Assembly (NCBI RefSeq): GCF_025766255.1
Contig: NW_026516667.1
Location: 1 to 64,000 of the forward strand
Length of the DNA stretch: 64,000 nt
DNA from: Zychaea mexicana
Lineage: Eukaryota > Mucoromycota > Mucoromycetes > Mucorales > Lichtheimiaceae
Reading direction: 5' to 3'
Shown: positions 20,320 through 32,632 of the stretch, piece by piece
Layout: each line of letters begins with the position of its first letter
Numbering within the stretch: the first letter of the stretch is position 1
Notes under the pieces: generated by a model
What the model was told of the DNA's origin: nothing
Database searches by the model: none
Seen by the model: only the letters and a program-made list of their open reading frames with translations
Translations under genes and position numbers: made by a program

Positions 20320-22561
20320 TTATGAACTAATATATGACGTAAGGTTGATGGGATGATATAGGGGTAGTTCAGTTTTTTTTTGTTTTTTCGATGACAATGA
20401 CGATGACGGTGATGATGATGATGATGACGGTGACGGTGATGATGATTCAGGAACAAAGGTTGTTGGGAGCATCCAATCACTTACAGATCGCAGTGATTCT
20501 AGGTTGGTGTTACTTTTTACAAGTATATTCCACGTTTGCTCCATTATATATAGTCCAGATAAGGCCATTTTAAAGAGTGGAACAATTCTTGTGATGTAGT
20601 CTTCAGCGCAGCTTCGATCGTCGTACTCTGGCAACATAACCTTGTGGGCAATCCATTACCAGCATTGATATTTTGCAGCCTGGAAGTTGCAAAAAGTTAG
20701 TATCAATAGACTAATATAAACACAGCCAAGTTTCACTGACTGTTGATGACGAAGCCGAGGATTTGAACTTGATGCAATGATTTTTGTGAATATGCCACTT
20801 GGCTCAACATATCATGCATGATTAACGGCATTTTGGTCAAGCTGTCCTTCATCTCTTTGGTCTGATCTTCGTTCTTTCCAATCTCGACACACCCCACTTC
20901 TTTTCTGTTTGCGCTGTAAATCACGTCAATTTTACGGCCAACCCGACGGTTTGTGGCTGGTTCGATGGCTGATATGATCTTTTCTTGTTCAAAGCATCGG
21001 CATTAGCCTTGCTCGAGCCTTCACTCCTGTTTTTACATTACATCGTAAGCGCACTTTATTTTGAAGTGTATAATAACCCTGTTTTTTGCGAATCTTTTGA
21101 TTTACCCTTTTACTGTGATGCGAGTGCCTTTGACGATGGTTTTTATGAAACCCCACACTTCATACAATTGGTCGTATTCAAGCATGTTGTCCATGTCGAG
21201 TTTTCCATTGTCGTACAAGAAAATTCTTGCAGACTTCTGTAATTCGACGACCAACCATGCTTTCAAAGGCTCCTTTATGGGATCATGACACAATTTGCAG
21301 CTGAATTCATACGCTTCAGACAGAGTTGTCTACAAATTAGTAGCGCAATGTTTAATTTATGCAATAATGCTCATTACTGCGACTCTTATTTTTTTCTTAC
21401 CAGCTTTTCAATATCGCTCAAGATATCAATTAATTCAGCATCCAATGCAGGGATTAGCTTAGAACCAAAATTTTCTAAAGCATCCAGATTTCCACCCGAG
21501 AAAACATCATCCCAATTGTTATCGCCGATGTCCAATGAGTATTGTTGAACCTTAAAAAAATTCGTAAGTTCTTAACTTACGAAGTGCTTCTTTTTATGAT
21601 TCTTTTTCAAAGAAGAAAAAGGTTCTGAATTCTCAACCAAAATTTTAATTTTGGGTATTACAGAATTCACAGATAATTGTTTTTCCATAAAAATTTTTAT
21701 AATTTTTTGTCTTAGCAAAAACTATTATCCAAAAAAAATAATTATTTTTTTCAAAGAAATTAATTTTAATTTCGAAATGATATATCTTTTTAAGAAATTA
21801 ACTTTAAAGATTTTTATTTATTAATGATGCTCAATATGAGTGACTGGGACGGACTAAAAAACATAAACATTCTAGGATGAGTGCTCTATATAACGCCTTT
21901 TTGATCTTATACAGACAAAAGGTCTGTTGATTTTAATACCTATTAATGGTAGTTGCACTGTTTCGCAAGTCGATGACAATCTGGTCTATAATCAGCGGTG
22001 CTTCATCAGACCGTTCCAGGCTCCAGAAATTCTTTTTCGACAACTGTCCTAACTCTCGTGAAATCCTTTCTTTGTCCAGAGTTGTCAGTTTTACTTTGAG
22101 GGACGTCGATCCGGGTGATTTAGTCGTTGGGTATGATGCTTTCGAGCATTCCCTGACTGCGATATCGTCTGCCTTGGGCCGAGCCAGCTCCACCATTTTC
22201 AGTGCTACAGCTGCCCAATCAGGCTTCTTGCGCCCTTTTGCCTTTACAAAAAAGCATTAACTTTTTGAAACTTAGTCACAATACTCAGTCTATAAGACGT
22301 ATACTTACAACATCCACCTTTACCCATTGCACAACCTTCCTATACAGGTTGGTCCAGGTTTTTTCGAGCGCGTCCCCTAAATACGAGTTCTGTACAATAA
22401 ATTCGACATTTTCGTCGATGAAGTGCTGGAAACTGGGTGTGCTTGTAGTTTTTAGATAGTTCTCGACAACTGCAGTATATCATTAGTGTCTCATACTCCA
22501 AGGCAATCTCCTTAGATTTGTGTCACTCACATGCTTCTGTTTCCTTGGTAACGTTCGTCAT
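20320..22561 (-). pseudogene. G gene pseudogene with Ser-rich tail (unit 4)
   Basis: Exons 1-3 are open and the CGA codons are intact. Exon 4 is split by the 295-bp insertion (21537-21831). Exon 6 has a one-base loss (GATATGATC near 20968). Exon 7 lacks 17 bp between GCTT repeats (near 20613). The last exon ends in alternating Ser/Pro and SKKQKK encoded by a GATGAT/GGTGAC microsatellite (20386-20446), stop at 20320. Confidence 0.82.
21537..21831. repeat. Hairpin-rich insertion, unit 4 copy
   Basis: Same position. Here the flanking direct repeat is clear: CCAAT|GAG on the left and GCT|CAATATGAG on the right. Confidence 0.77.
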
Positions 22562-22757
22562 GGTAATAGTTTTTGCACAGAGAATGGGTTTAACACGAAA
22601 TAGTTATTTACATATCCTCCTTTAGAAGGAAAGAAAACAAACATACTTCTTTCCTTCTAGATAGGATCTTATTCAGACATACCTTTTTGTATAAGTATCA
22701 TTATTTAATGAGAAACTAAATGTCTTTATTTTTTAAAAAAATAGTGTTATTTAATTG

Positions 22758-23681
22758 ATGCTATCTAATTTTATTAAGTTATTAAAAAAAATGTTTACAA
22801 AAATGTCTTTTAAAATTTTAGCGATCGCCCTATTCTCCCTTCGTATCCTGCGATTAACTTTAAACTTAGTTTGGGTTATTTCTAGTTATTGGTTTAAAAT
22901 ACTTATTTATAGATGTAATAGATTATTACAAACTTATTATTCTTTATTATAGAATAATATTCTATCCATTATTAAGTTTATTAAACATAAGTATTACTAT
23001 TCTATAGATAAAAATCATTTTAGATTTGCATCTGTATTTTTAATTCCTAATATTCTAGTTGATTCTATTCATCTTTATTTTATAGAATTTATCCACTTAA
23101 ATGATAATCTTTCTAACATTTTTACAGGCTCTTTAGGTTTGGTAGTACTAGGTTTATTAATTTATATAAGTTCTGCCCCTAATTCATCTAATACAAATCC
23201 TTCATCAAAAAATACTTTTAATGTTAATCTTGGAGATGGAGGTGCAGGGTCAAATAATCATCCATCAAATAGTAATTCTAATAATGATAAACTAATTACT
23301 TCTCCTGGAGTTGCTGCGGGAATTATTTCTGGAACAACAATAACTGCTGCAGTTACAATTGCAAAAACAAATCCTAGAAATGGATTGTTTTTAGGTATTA
23401 TTGGTACTATTACTGATTTTGCTACTTATGGATTAGGTGAAATGATGAATCATAACTATGAAGAAAAAAAAATGAGAGAAATGTGTAAAAGAATGTATTA
23501 TCACTCTATTGGAAGATCTAGTAGTCCTCCACCAGATGGAAACTTCAAAATTAATTCTCCAAATGAAAATAATAATAATTTTGTAGAATTAATTTCAAAA
23601 TTCATTGAAAATCCACAAGATGTATTTAATTTATTAAATGAATATTTAGAGGTAGTGATGGAAATCCTACTCCTATTTTAA
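22758..23681 (+). pseudogene. ORF A pseudogene (unit 5)
   Basis: Very similar to the unit 2 copy: the same TAG (about 22951), an intact glycine-rich second half (ATG 23139 to 23681), a three-base in-frame loss near 23097, and the same shift into ORF B. Confidence 0.65.
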
Positions 23682-23743
23682 TTTTATGTGTTTGTCTATT
23701 TACATTTATTAGAATTCTTGGTTGTTTCTTTTTAATTATAGGT

Positions 23744-24259
23744 ATGTTAAGTAAGCTAATTAAAATTGAAGAACGAGAATTTATTAAGAATAGACCTTTA
23801 TTACATAAATTAGCTTGCCTTATTATTTCATTAAGAGATTGGAATAATTTTGTATTATTAATAATTATGTTTACAAACTTATTCTATATTTTTAGCGGTT
23901 GCCCTATTTTCCCTTCGAATACCTGCAATTTAAACTCTTTTACAGAGCTTATTTTAACTTACATCAGGATTAAAACACCTGATGGTTTAATTACTAGTAA
24001 TATCTGGATTAATACTCCGGATAATTTACTTTTAGCTTTATTACCTTCAGTGGTATGTATAAATAAAAACCCTTCAGAAAATAATATTTTAAATTCAACT
24101 TTTAATGATTTAAAAGATTTTTCTCTTACAAATGAAAATTCTAGTGGTTATATTACTATTAAAGAAATTTTATCAAACGATACTTTATCTCTTAAAGAAA
24201 AACAATCAAATTTAGAAGAAAAATTACATTTTTTATGGTTGAAAAAACTAGAAAAATGA
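23744..24259 (+). pseudogene. ORF B (unit 5)
   Basis: Open over 171 codons with a handful of substitutions from the unit 2 copy. It overlaps the RNA polymerase ORF by 25 bases. Labelled pseudogene because its upstream continuation is out of frame. Confidence 0.55.
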
Positions 24260-25658
24260 GTAAGTCTAAGAATTTCTTAAATACAAATCCTAGGTTTAGA
24301 ATATTTTTAAATAACTATAAGTTAATAGAAGATGACTTAAAAATGTATTTTGAAAATGAAAAATATATTAGAAACAAAAAATATCTTTTTATGTTTAAAG
24401 AAATAGATAAATCCTTGATGCTGTTCTTGATTTTAAGTTTGTTAATCCCCTTTATTATGAAGTATGAAGATAATAAAGAACAATCAGTTACTACTTTATT
24501 TCATAGATTAGGAAAAACTTTATATAAAGAATGTTTATATCAAAAATATATTAAAGGATATTGTAACTTTTAATTTATATTTGAAGAATTTTACAATGAA
24601 TGAAGAGAATTTTATTAATATTGGTGGTACTGTTATTAGTTATTTGGATATAAGAAGTGATCTTTTTAATATCTTAGAACGATATGATGTTAAAAGTAAA
24701 AAAACTCATAGAGAAATTATTCCTAGTTACTAATTGAAAACCTATATTAAATATTTAGGTATGATTGATGGTCATGAATTACCTATAGTATATCCACCTA
24801 TTTATTGTGAATTAAATGATAACAAAGAATTTAAGACATATGGTGGATATATTACTAATAATATTAAGAATTTTAATCCTTTAATTAGAAGTAAAAGATT
24901 TACTGGATCAAATATTAAATTTATAAATAAAATGACAATTAAAATTGTTAATTATATGTCATCTATTGGTTTCAATATTAATCTTAAAGTATTAGATTTT
25001 CTAATGAATCTGCCACTTAATGATGATTTAATTATTAGAACATTACATAAGGAGACAGATGAAATGAGTGAGATTATTAAAAAGAATAATAAAGAAAAAG
25101 AATTTGAAATTACATCTCATAATAGTAAATTCTTATATAATAATTCAATTTTAACTATTGCTAAACTGTATAGAGATGTTGAACAATTTTATTTTACTTT
25201 CTTTTTAGACTAGAGAGGAAGAGTTTATTGCCAAGGGGGTGAATTAAATTCCCAAGGTAGTGAATTAGCAAGATCATTATTGTTATTCAAAAAAGGTAAT
25301 GTATTATCTGAAAATGGATTAAATTCATTAAAGGTTTATGGAGCAAATGCTTTTGGATTAAATAAATTATCTATTACCAAAAGATTAGAATGGGTTGATC
25401 AACATTTTTCAGAAATCTTAGATTTAAATCCAGGATTATCGAGAAAAGCTGATGAACCTATGTTATTTTTAGCTTTTTATTTTGAGTTACAAGGTTATAA
25501 TAAGGATCCATTAAACTTTATTTTTAGATTACCAATTTATTTAGATGCAACATGTAATGGTGTACAACATTTAGCTGCAATGGTTTCTGATTTTGATCTA
25601 GCTAGTAAAGTTAATTTAGTTGAATCTAATATGAAAGATGATCCTAATGATCTTTATA

Positions 25659-26127
25659 CAGCGGTCCCCCGCTTTTTGCAGCAGCGGTTTTTGGTGGAAA
25701 AAGCTGCAAAAAGTGGGGAACTGCAAAAAGTGAGGATGAGTATGAGATGTTACACAGACTGAGTCTATTATGTTAATCAAGTGTCAACAATAGTAAACCA
25801 ATTAAAAGATATTGGTACTATGCTGAGGCTACTTATTATAACTCAACTCTTATATAAAAGGCTGTCATCTCACTCTTGATGTTTAAATACTGCACTATCG
25901 ACACCTCCACACCACTATAGTCGAAAACTTGAATTGTTCGCCCATAAACCTCACTTTCCATTGGCTGCCGCTCATTCTTTCTCAGTAACCAATCAACCCC
26001 ATTTAAATCTAACAAAATCTTGTGACGTAAATTCTTTTGCCGATTGTTTTTTTCTTCTTTCCGTCTCTCACATATCTCACCAAAACAAAAACCTTAACGA
26101 TCATGCCACACATCTAACATCTTAATA
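25659..26127. other. Left terminal non-coding part of the MULE-bearing element
   Basis: TIR, subterminal repeats and one arm of the inner inverted repeat. No gene. TATATAAAAGG near 25851 is a TATA-like sequence of unknown use. Confidence 0.7.
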
Positions 26128-28771
26128 TTAACGTTGATAATTATGAAATACTTTTAATGGCGAGGCTGATGTTCTGAAGGACCGGTTCTTGAGCTGTTCC
26201 AGCTTTTCAACTCGTTTGTTTGATCGTTGAACATTGTTGCAAGTCGGCCAAGAACAGGAACAGGTACGCGTTTTTTTTGTTTTTGTTTTTTCGACTTCAA
26301 TCTTCAGTCGTTCAAAAGAATCCATAAATCTACAAAATCATAAGCATTATTTCAAGTACTATTATTAATCTGATAATCTTTCTTATATTTTACCTATCCA
26401 TAGCTTCTTCAGAAAGAGTTTCGGATGCTGTGGATGCAGCTTCATCAGTTTCCATGATGCTATGTTGTGGTTGTTGTATTGGCTGTTGCTCTTGCTGTGA
26501 CGATGATGATGATGATGATGGTGGTGATAGTAGACGGATCAAACTGATTCCAAGGACACGATTGATCTTTTTATAAACAAAGGTTAATGATCGCTCAAGT
26601 CCTTCATGTATTTACATACCAAATACATATGCTTGCATGGTGAACCGTTTGTCTGGTGATCGACACAAGTGCACGACCCAAGATAATCTTCGTCGATATT
26701 GACTGAAACATCATATGTAGTACTTTCTTCCGGGTCAGTGAAAGAAAGTACTTTGTAAACGTTCCCTTCTTGACCAACAATTTTGGCAGCGGCTTCTTCA
26801 TCTGTGATGTGCGCAAAAAGGTTTGTATAATAGTATATATGAAATAATATTATATTAAATGGCGAAAGAGATACTTACCGTTCAATTCATTGACTCTTGC
26901 AAGTCTCATTCTTTCTGCCTTGTTCATTGTACGAAGCCTAAAGTTGGCTACCGTACAAACATGATCTTGCATTATATCTGGAAGAACATGGCTCCAAAGG
27001 ATATAGACAAGCACGTCAACACGTTGTCTTTGCAAGCTTGGTAGGTAAACTTCTTTGAGGTGACGATGCCAGCTCTCTATGTAGTTGTTTGTGTTTATGT
27101 GATGATGGTGCTTTTATATTCGTGGTAAGTAGCAGAATTCGTCGAAAAATGACATGAAAATATAAGATGAAGCAAAAACTTACACTGCGCCATGCTTGGC
27201 TCCATTTCTCACGTTTAGGAAGAAACTCCCTCTCAAAGTACAAATACAAACGAGCACTTTCCCATTCATCCTCACTATCAATGGACCAAGTTTCGAATCG
27301 TTCATGTTCAAGATCGAAATCCGTTGGTACCTCAGCTTTCATCATATTCATCATTAGGGAAAGTGCATGTTCACGCATGTCTTTCTTCTCCTTCAGAGTC
27401 TTCGATGGAGTGGACGGTTTTGCGGTGAGTTTGGAAAGAATGTTCTTCTTCCATGCTCTAAGGACATGCCAGTGGCAGATAAGTATCTTCACTTTGTCAG
27501 TAAATGTGTTAGTGGACGGATCATCATATACATAGTTATACGCCTTATTAATAGCAATAATTTCTGTATCAGAATCGTCGATCATAACACGGGATGGTAT
27601 ATATTCGTGCTCATCCTTCAGCCATTGAAGCCAATACAAAATAGGATATTGAGCTTGTGAATTTGTGATCATCCACGCCAATGGCTTGCCCTTTCCGGTA
27701 GTCCTGCATCTTGCTACAAGTGTATACAGATAACAGTCATGATTGGCACCATCCACACAAGTCTTATGGGTTGAATCAAGACAAACAAGGTCTCCGTCCT
27801 CTTTCAAATGCTATATAACAAGGAATATATATATGATTAGGTACGTGTATAATGTAAATCCATTTGGATCGATTGTTGTACCTTTAATTGCCATTGTGAC
27901 ATGAACGCGAAAAAGAACATTCCCTCTTCATATCTATCAAGATTTTTTGAAGTAAAATGTCCTTTCTCTTGTTCTATTTTGTCACCCCATTTACCAAGAC
28001 TGATTGCCATCGAAGGATCAAGTTGGGATTGACGTCGAAGATGCACTTTCATTGCATAATAGACATGGTGATAATTGACTCGAATGGATTGAGGTATGTT
28101 ATCATATGTTTCGTCAACCAAGATTTTATCAAGAACATCTTTGTCGAGACGAAGCATATGTTTGATATTTCTCCACTTAAGACTTTTCTCCACTTGCTCT
28201 TGAATGAATTGCATCACAAAGCGAGGGAGTGTACCGGATGTTGTATCTATGTTGCTGCCAGGTTCATGACCAGTATGCTTACGCCGGTATTGTACCGTGA
28301 TCATGTCCTTGTTTTCACTGTCTTGGTTGACAAAGGCAGTAAATCCTGTTTGGCAATTGCAACAAAATGAGTTCGTTCCACGAGGAGGACCAGCCCGTTG
28401 GCACGTGTAGTACTATCGCAGATGGATTATACACAAAGCAGAAGTAGAAGTCATCTAATAAGTATCACATAAATGTTTTTTATGTTTACAATAAAATTTT
28501 TTGAAAGGTTTACTTCATTGAAGTAGAATGCTTCTCTTCCTCTGCTGCGCTTTTGACCGGGTGGAGGAGGTATGTATCCATTTTGAAGATACTCTTCGTT
28601 CTTCTCTTTGCGTCCACGTTCAGTTTTCGTTTTATTATAAAACTTGCAGTTGTATTGCGTCTCTTGAGCTTCGATCCAGTTGCGATATTCTGATCTCGAA
28701 ATAAATAATGTTGCAGGCGCATCATCATTTGCTGGGCGAGTGATAAAGGTAGTGGTAAGATAATTTTCCAT
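26128..28771 (-). CDS. MULE-type transposase with FLYWCH/WRKY-like and SWIM zinc fingers
   Basis: Seven exons on - join in phase: 28514-28771, 27882-28412, 27184-27810, 26879-27110, 26620-26801, 26394-26566, 26128-26329, about 734 residues with no stop. Exon 2 has Cys pairs (YYTCQ, FCCNCQ) followed by HTGHEPG, a WRKY/GCM1-like DNA-binding finger. Exon 3 holds the MULE catalytic domain: DLVCLDSTHKTC (first Asp), SRVMIDDSDTEI (second Asp) and ICHWHVLRAWKK. Exon 4 has NTNNYIESWH. Exon 5 ends in a SWIM finger, SCTCVDHQTNGSPCKH. The tail is Ser/Gln-rich. Role: cut-and-paste transposition. The absence of lesions, in contrast to the array genes, suggests recent activity. Confidence 0.85.
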
Positions 28772-29207
28772 AGTAAAGATACAAGATCCAGGGACAACAA
28801 ATAAAAACAAGTGCCAACAAAAACTTCAAAATAATCAACTCAAATCAGGAAATAGCAGTCCAAGTGGTATTTTTAACTAGGCAAAATATCTGGCCAATAA
28901 AATTTGAGGTTTATGGGCGAACAATTCAAGGCTTGCCCACTATAGTAAAAGCGAAATACCAAAAGCTTACTGAATAGTAAAACAATGCTATCTATCAGCA
29001 TTATATGTAGATGTCACTGGTTCGAAACTCTGTGTCCTAGGCTCCTGAGTTGATAGTGGAAAATTGCAGGTCCCTATGTTTGGCCTGCAAAATGCAAAAA
29101 GTGAGAAAACTGCAATTTTATTAAGTAATGAGCGGGTGTGCTCCAAAAAAATCTGCAAAAACTGAGGATCTGTAAAAAGTGGGGCTGCAAAAAGCGGGGG
29201 ACCACTG
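28772..29207. other. Right terminal part of the MULE-bearing element (transposase 5' side)
   Basis: Promoter side of the transposase gene, the other inner inverted-repeat arm, several CTGCAAAAA motifs, and the right TIR. No gene. Confidence 0.7.
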
Positions 29208-29659
29208 TAGTTTAATGTTAAATCCTATTAATGAAGAAATTAAGAAAAGATTAATGTGATTTAGAGTATGCTAGATTAAAGGGTTTAGTATTAAATAGAA
29301 AGATTGTAAAAAGAAGTTTAATAACTATTTTATATGGAGTTAAGATTAAAGGAATTTATGATCAATTAATTCAAGATCATTTTTCTATATATAAAAAATT
29401 GCCCATCAATCGTGGGTTATTGCCTCCATCGCTGATAGTTTTTTTGCAAATGGCATTCCAGCATGTACTGTTTCATAGTATAAATATACAAGAGTTAGAT
29501 ATACCTATTGAACAACAATCAAAGGAGAAAAATCTCACAGAAAAGAACCAACATCTGTGTCATCGAGCGATGTTTTTATGCTGTGGAATGAGGTGCTTGA
29601 AGACAGTAATTTATTTCAAATAAGGTATCAGATAGGGAGATGAGGTGGAAATTATGAAC

Positions 29660-31620
29660 TAATATATGACGTAAGGTTGATGGGATGATATAGGGGTAAT
29701 TTAGTTTTTTTTTTGTTTTTTCGATGACGATGACGATGACGGTGATGATGATGATGATGATGGTGATGGTGATGATGATGATGATTCGGGAACAAAGGTT
29801 GTTGGGAGCATTCAATCACTTACAGATCGCAGCGATTCTAGGTTGGTGTTACTTTTTACCAGTATATTCCACGTTTGCTCCATTATAATTAGTCTAGATA
29901 AGGCCATTTTAAAGAGTGGAACAATTTTTGTGATGTAGTCTTCAGCGCAGCTTAGATATTCCAGTGCTTTCGATCGTCATACTCTGGCAACATAACGTTG
30001 TGGGCAATCCATTACCAGCATTGATATTTTGCAGCCTGGAAGTTGCAAAAAGTTATTATCAATAGACTAATATAAACACAGCCAAGTTTCACTGACCGTT
30101 GATGACGAAGCCGAGGATTTGAACTTGACACAACGATTTTTGTGAATATGTCACTTGGCTCAACATATCGTGCATGATTAACGGCATTTTGGTCAAGCTG
30201 TCCTTCATCTCTTTGGTCTGATCTTCGTTCTTTCCAATCTCGACACACCCCACTTCTTTTCTGTTTACGCTGTAAATCACGTCAATTTTACGGCCAACCC
30301 GACGGTTCGTGGCTGGTTCGATGGCTGATATAGATCTTTTCCTGTTCAAAGCATCGGTATTAGCCTTGCTCGAGCCTTCACTCCTGTTTTTACATTACAT
30401 CGTAAGCGCACTTTATTTTGAAGTGTATAATAACCCTGTTTTTTGCGAATCTTTTGATTTACCCTTTTACTGTGATGCGAGTGCCTTTGACGATGGTTTT
30501 TATGAAACCCCACACTTCATACAATTGGTCGTATTCAAGCATGTTGTCCATGTCGAGTTTTCCATTGTCGTACAAGAAAATTCTTGCAGACTTCTGTAAT
30601 TCGACGACCAACCATGCTTTCAAAGGCTCCTTTATGGGATCATGACACAATTTGCAGCTGAATTCATACGCTTCAGACAGAGTTGTCTACAAATTAGTAG
30701 CGCAATGTTTAATTTATGCAATAATGCTCATTACTGCGACTCTTATTTTTTTCTTACCAGCTTTTCAATATCGCTCAAGATATCAATTAATTCAGCATCC
30801 AATGCAGGGAATAGCTTAGAACCAAAATTTTCTAAAGCATCCAGATTTCCACACGAGAAAACATCATCCCAATTGTTATCGCCGATGTCCAATATGAGTG
30901 ACTGGGACGGACTAAAAAACATAAACATTCTGTGATGAGTGCTCTATATAACGTCTTTTTGATCTTATACAGACAAAAGGTCCGTTGATTTTAATACCTA
31001 CTGATAGTAGTTGCACTGTTTCGCAAAGTCGATGACAATCTGGTCTATGATCAGTGGTGCTTCATCAGACCGTTCCAGGCTCCAGAAATTCTTTTTCAAC
31101 AACTGTCCTAACTCTCGTGAAATCCTTTCTTTGTCCAGAGTTGTCAGTTTTACTTTGAGGGACGTCGATCCGGGTGATTTAGTCGTTGGGTATGATGCTT
31201 TCGAGCATTCCCTGACTGCGATATCGTCTGCCTTGGGCCGAGCCAGCTCCACCATTTTCAGTGCTACAGCTGCCCAATCAGGCTTCTTGCGCCCTTTTGC
31301 CTTTACAAAAAAGCATTAACTTTTTGAAACTTGGTCACAATACTCGGTCTACAAGACGTATACTTACAACATCCACCTTTACCTGTTGCACAACCTTCCT
31401 ATACAGGTTGGTCCAGGTTTTTTCGAGCGCGTCCCCCAAATACGAGTTCTGTGCAATAAATTCGACATTTTCGTCGATGAAGTGCTGGAAACTGGGTGTG
31501 CTTGTAGTTTTTAGATAGTTCTCGACAACTGCAGTATATCATTAGTGTCTCATACTCCAAGGCAATCTCCTTAGATTTGTGTCACTCACATGCTTCTGTT
31601 TCCTTGGTAACGTTCGTCAT
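29660..31620 (-). pseudogene. G gene pseudogene (unit 5)
   Basis: Exons 1, 2, 4, 5 and 6 look open and there is no exon-4 insertion. A one-base gain (TTTCGCAAAGTCG, about 31018-31030) shifts the frame at the end of exon 3. Exon 7 has the TGA stop (GTCATACTC near 29978). It has the longest Ser microsatellite (29725-29787). This is one of the least damaged copies. Confidence 0.82.
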
Positions 31621-31826
31621 GGTAATAGTTTTTGCACAGAGAATGGGTTTAACACGAAATAGTTATTTACATATCCTCCTTTAGAAGGAAAGAAAACAAA
31701 CATACTTCTTTCCTTCTAGATAGGATCTTATTCAGACATACCTTTTCGAGGTGGATTCTATAAGTGTCATTATTTAATGAGAAACTAAATGTCTTTATTT
31801 TTTAAAAAAATAGTGTTATTTAATTG

Positions 31827-32632
31827 ATGCTATCTAATTTTATTAAGTTATTAAAAAAAATGTTTACAAAAATGTCTTTTAAAATTTTAGCGATCGCCCT
31901 ATTCCCCCTTTGTATCCTGCGATTAACTTTAAACTTAGTTTGGGTTATTTCTAGTTATTGGTTTAAAATACTTATTTATAGATGTAATAGAATATTACAA
32001 ACTTATTATTCTTTATTACAGAATAATATTCTATCCATTATTAAGTTTATTAAACATAAGTATTACTATTCTACAGATAAAAATCATTTTAGATTTGCAT
32101 CTGTATTTTTAATTCCTAATATTCTAGTTGATTCTATTCATCTTTATTTTATAGAATTTATCCACTTCTTAAATGATAATCTTTCTAACATTTTTACAGG
32201 CTCTTTAGGTTTGGTAGTACTAGGTTTATTAATTTATATAAGTTCTGCCCCTAATTCATCTAATACAAATCCTTCATCAAAATATACTTTTAATGTTAAT
32301 TTTGGAGATGAGGTGCAGGGTCAAATAATCATCCATCAAATAGTAATTCTAATAATGATAAACTAATTACTTCTCCTGGAGTTGCTGCGGGAATTATTTC
32401 TGGAACAACAATAACTGCTGCAGTTATAATTGCAAAAACAAATCCTAGAAATGGATTGTTTTTAGGTGTTGTTGGTACTATGTTGTTAGGTGTTTTTGGT
32501 ACTATTGCTGATTTTGCTACTTATGGATTAGGTGAAATGATGAATCATAACTATGAAGAAAGAAAAAAAATGAGGAGAAATGTGTAAAAGAATGTATTAT
32601 CACTCTATTGAAAGATCTGGTAGTCCTCCACC
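31827..32632 (+). pseudogene. ORF A pseudogene (unit 6)
   Basis: CAG at the variable stop position. One-base loss at GGAGATGAGG. A short tandem duplication of TTAGGTGTTGTTGGTACTAT with changes near 32461-32505, and a shifted ATGAGGAGAAATG near 32570. Truncated at CCTCCACC, where G sequence begins. Confidence 0.72.

Larger units (their letters stand above)
17722..22584. repeat. Array unit 4 (mosaic)
   Basis: Order is short P, G 3' fragment, inverted G 5' fragment, P fragment, G middle fragment, RNA polymerase fragment, then a full-length G with exon-4 insertion. Joints fall at about 18590, 18790, 18888, 19044, 19541 and 20066. Confidence 0.88.
25659..29207. mobile_element. DNA transposon with TA target, carrying a MULE/SWIM transposase
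   Basis: 3549 bp between TA dinucleotides (25657-25658, 29208-29209). Ends are inverted repeats of 23 bp with one mismatch, CAG(C/T)GGTCCCCCGCTTTTTG followed by CAG. Multiple subterminal CTGCAAAAAGTG-like motifs occur at both ends. A second inner pair of long inverted repeats (about 25911-25970 and 28890-28950, with TTGAATTGTTCGCCCATAAA) lies inside. A TA target with CAG ends is usual for Tc1/pogo-like elements, whereas MULEs normally duplicate 8-11 bp, so either a MULE is nested in a pogo-type element or this is an unusual MULE. Confidence 0.85.
24235..29398 (+). pseudogene. RNA polymerase pseudogene split by a transposon (unit 5)
   Basis: The most complete polymerase copy in length. ATG at 24235; frameshift at the A-run near 24545; TAA near 24731; TAG before RGRVY near 25211; catalytic block YLDATCNGVQHLAAM at about 25540-25585. 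At the TA dinucleotide 25657-25658, 24 bases after the ATG of MKDD, the 3549-bp element is inserted. The coding sequence resumes at 29208 and ends at the G joint. Trp near 25440 is TCG (Ser). Confidence 0.84.
22585..31643. repeat. Array unit 5 (long P, MULE-bearing element inside)
   Basis: P is complete from 22585 and is split at 25658/29208 by a 3549-bp element flanked by TA. G (29400-31643) has no exon-4 insertion. Confidence 0.9.
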
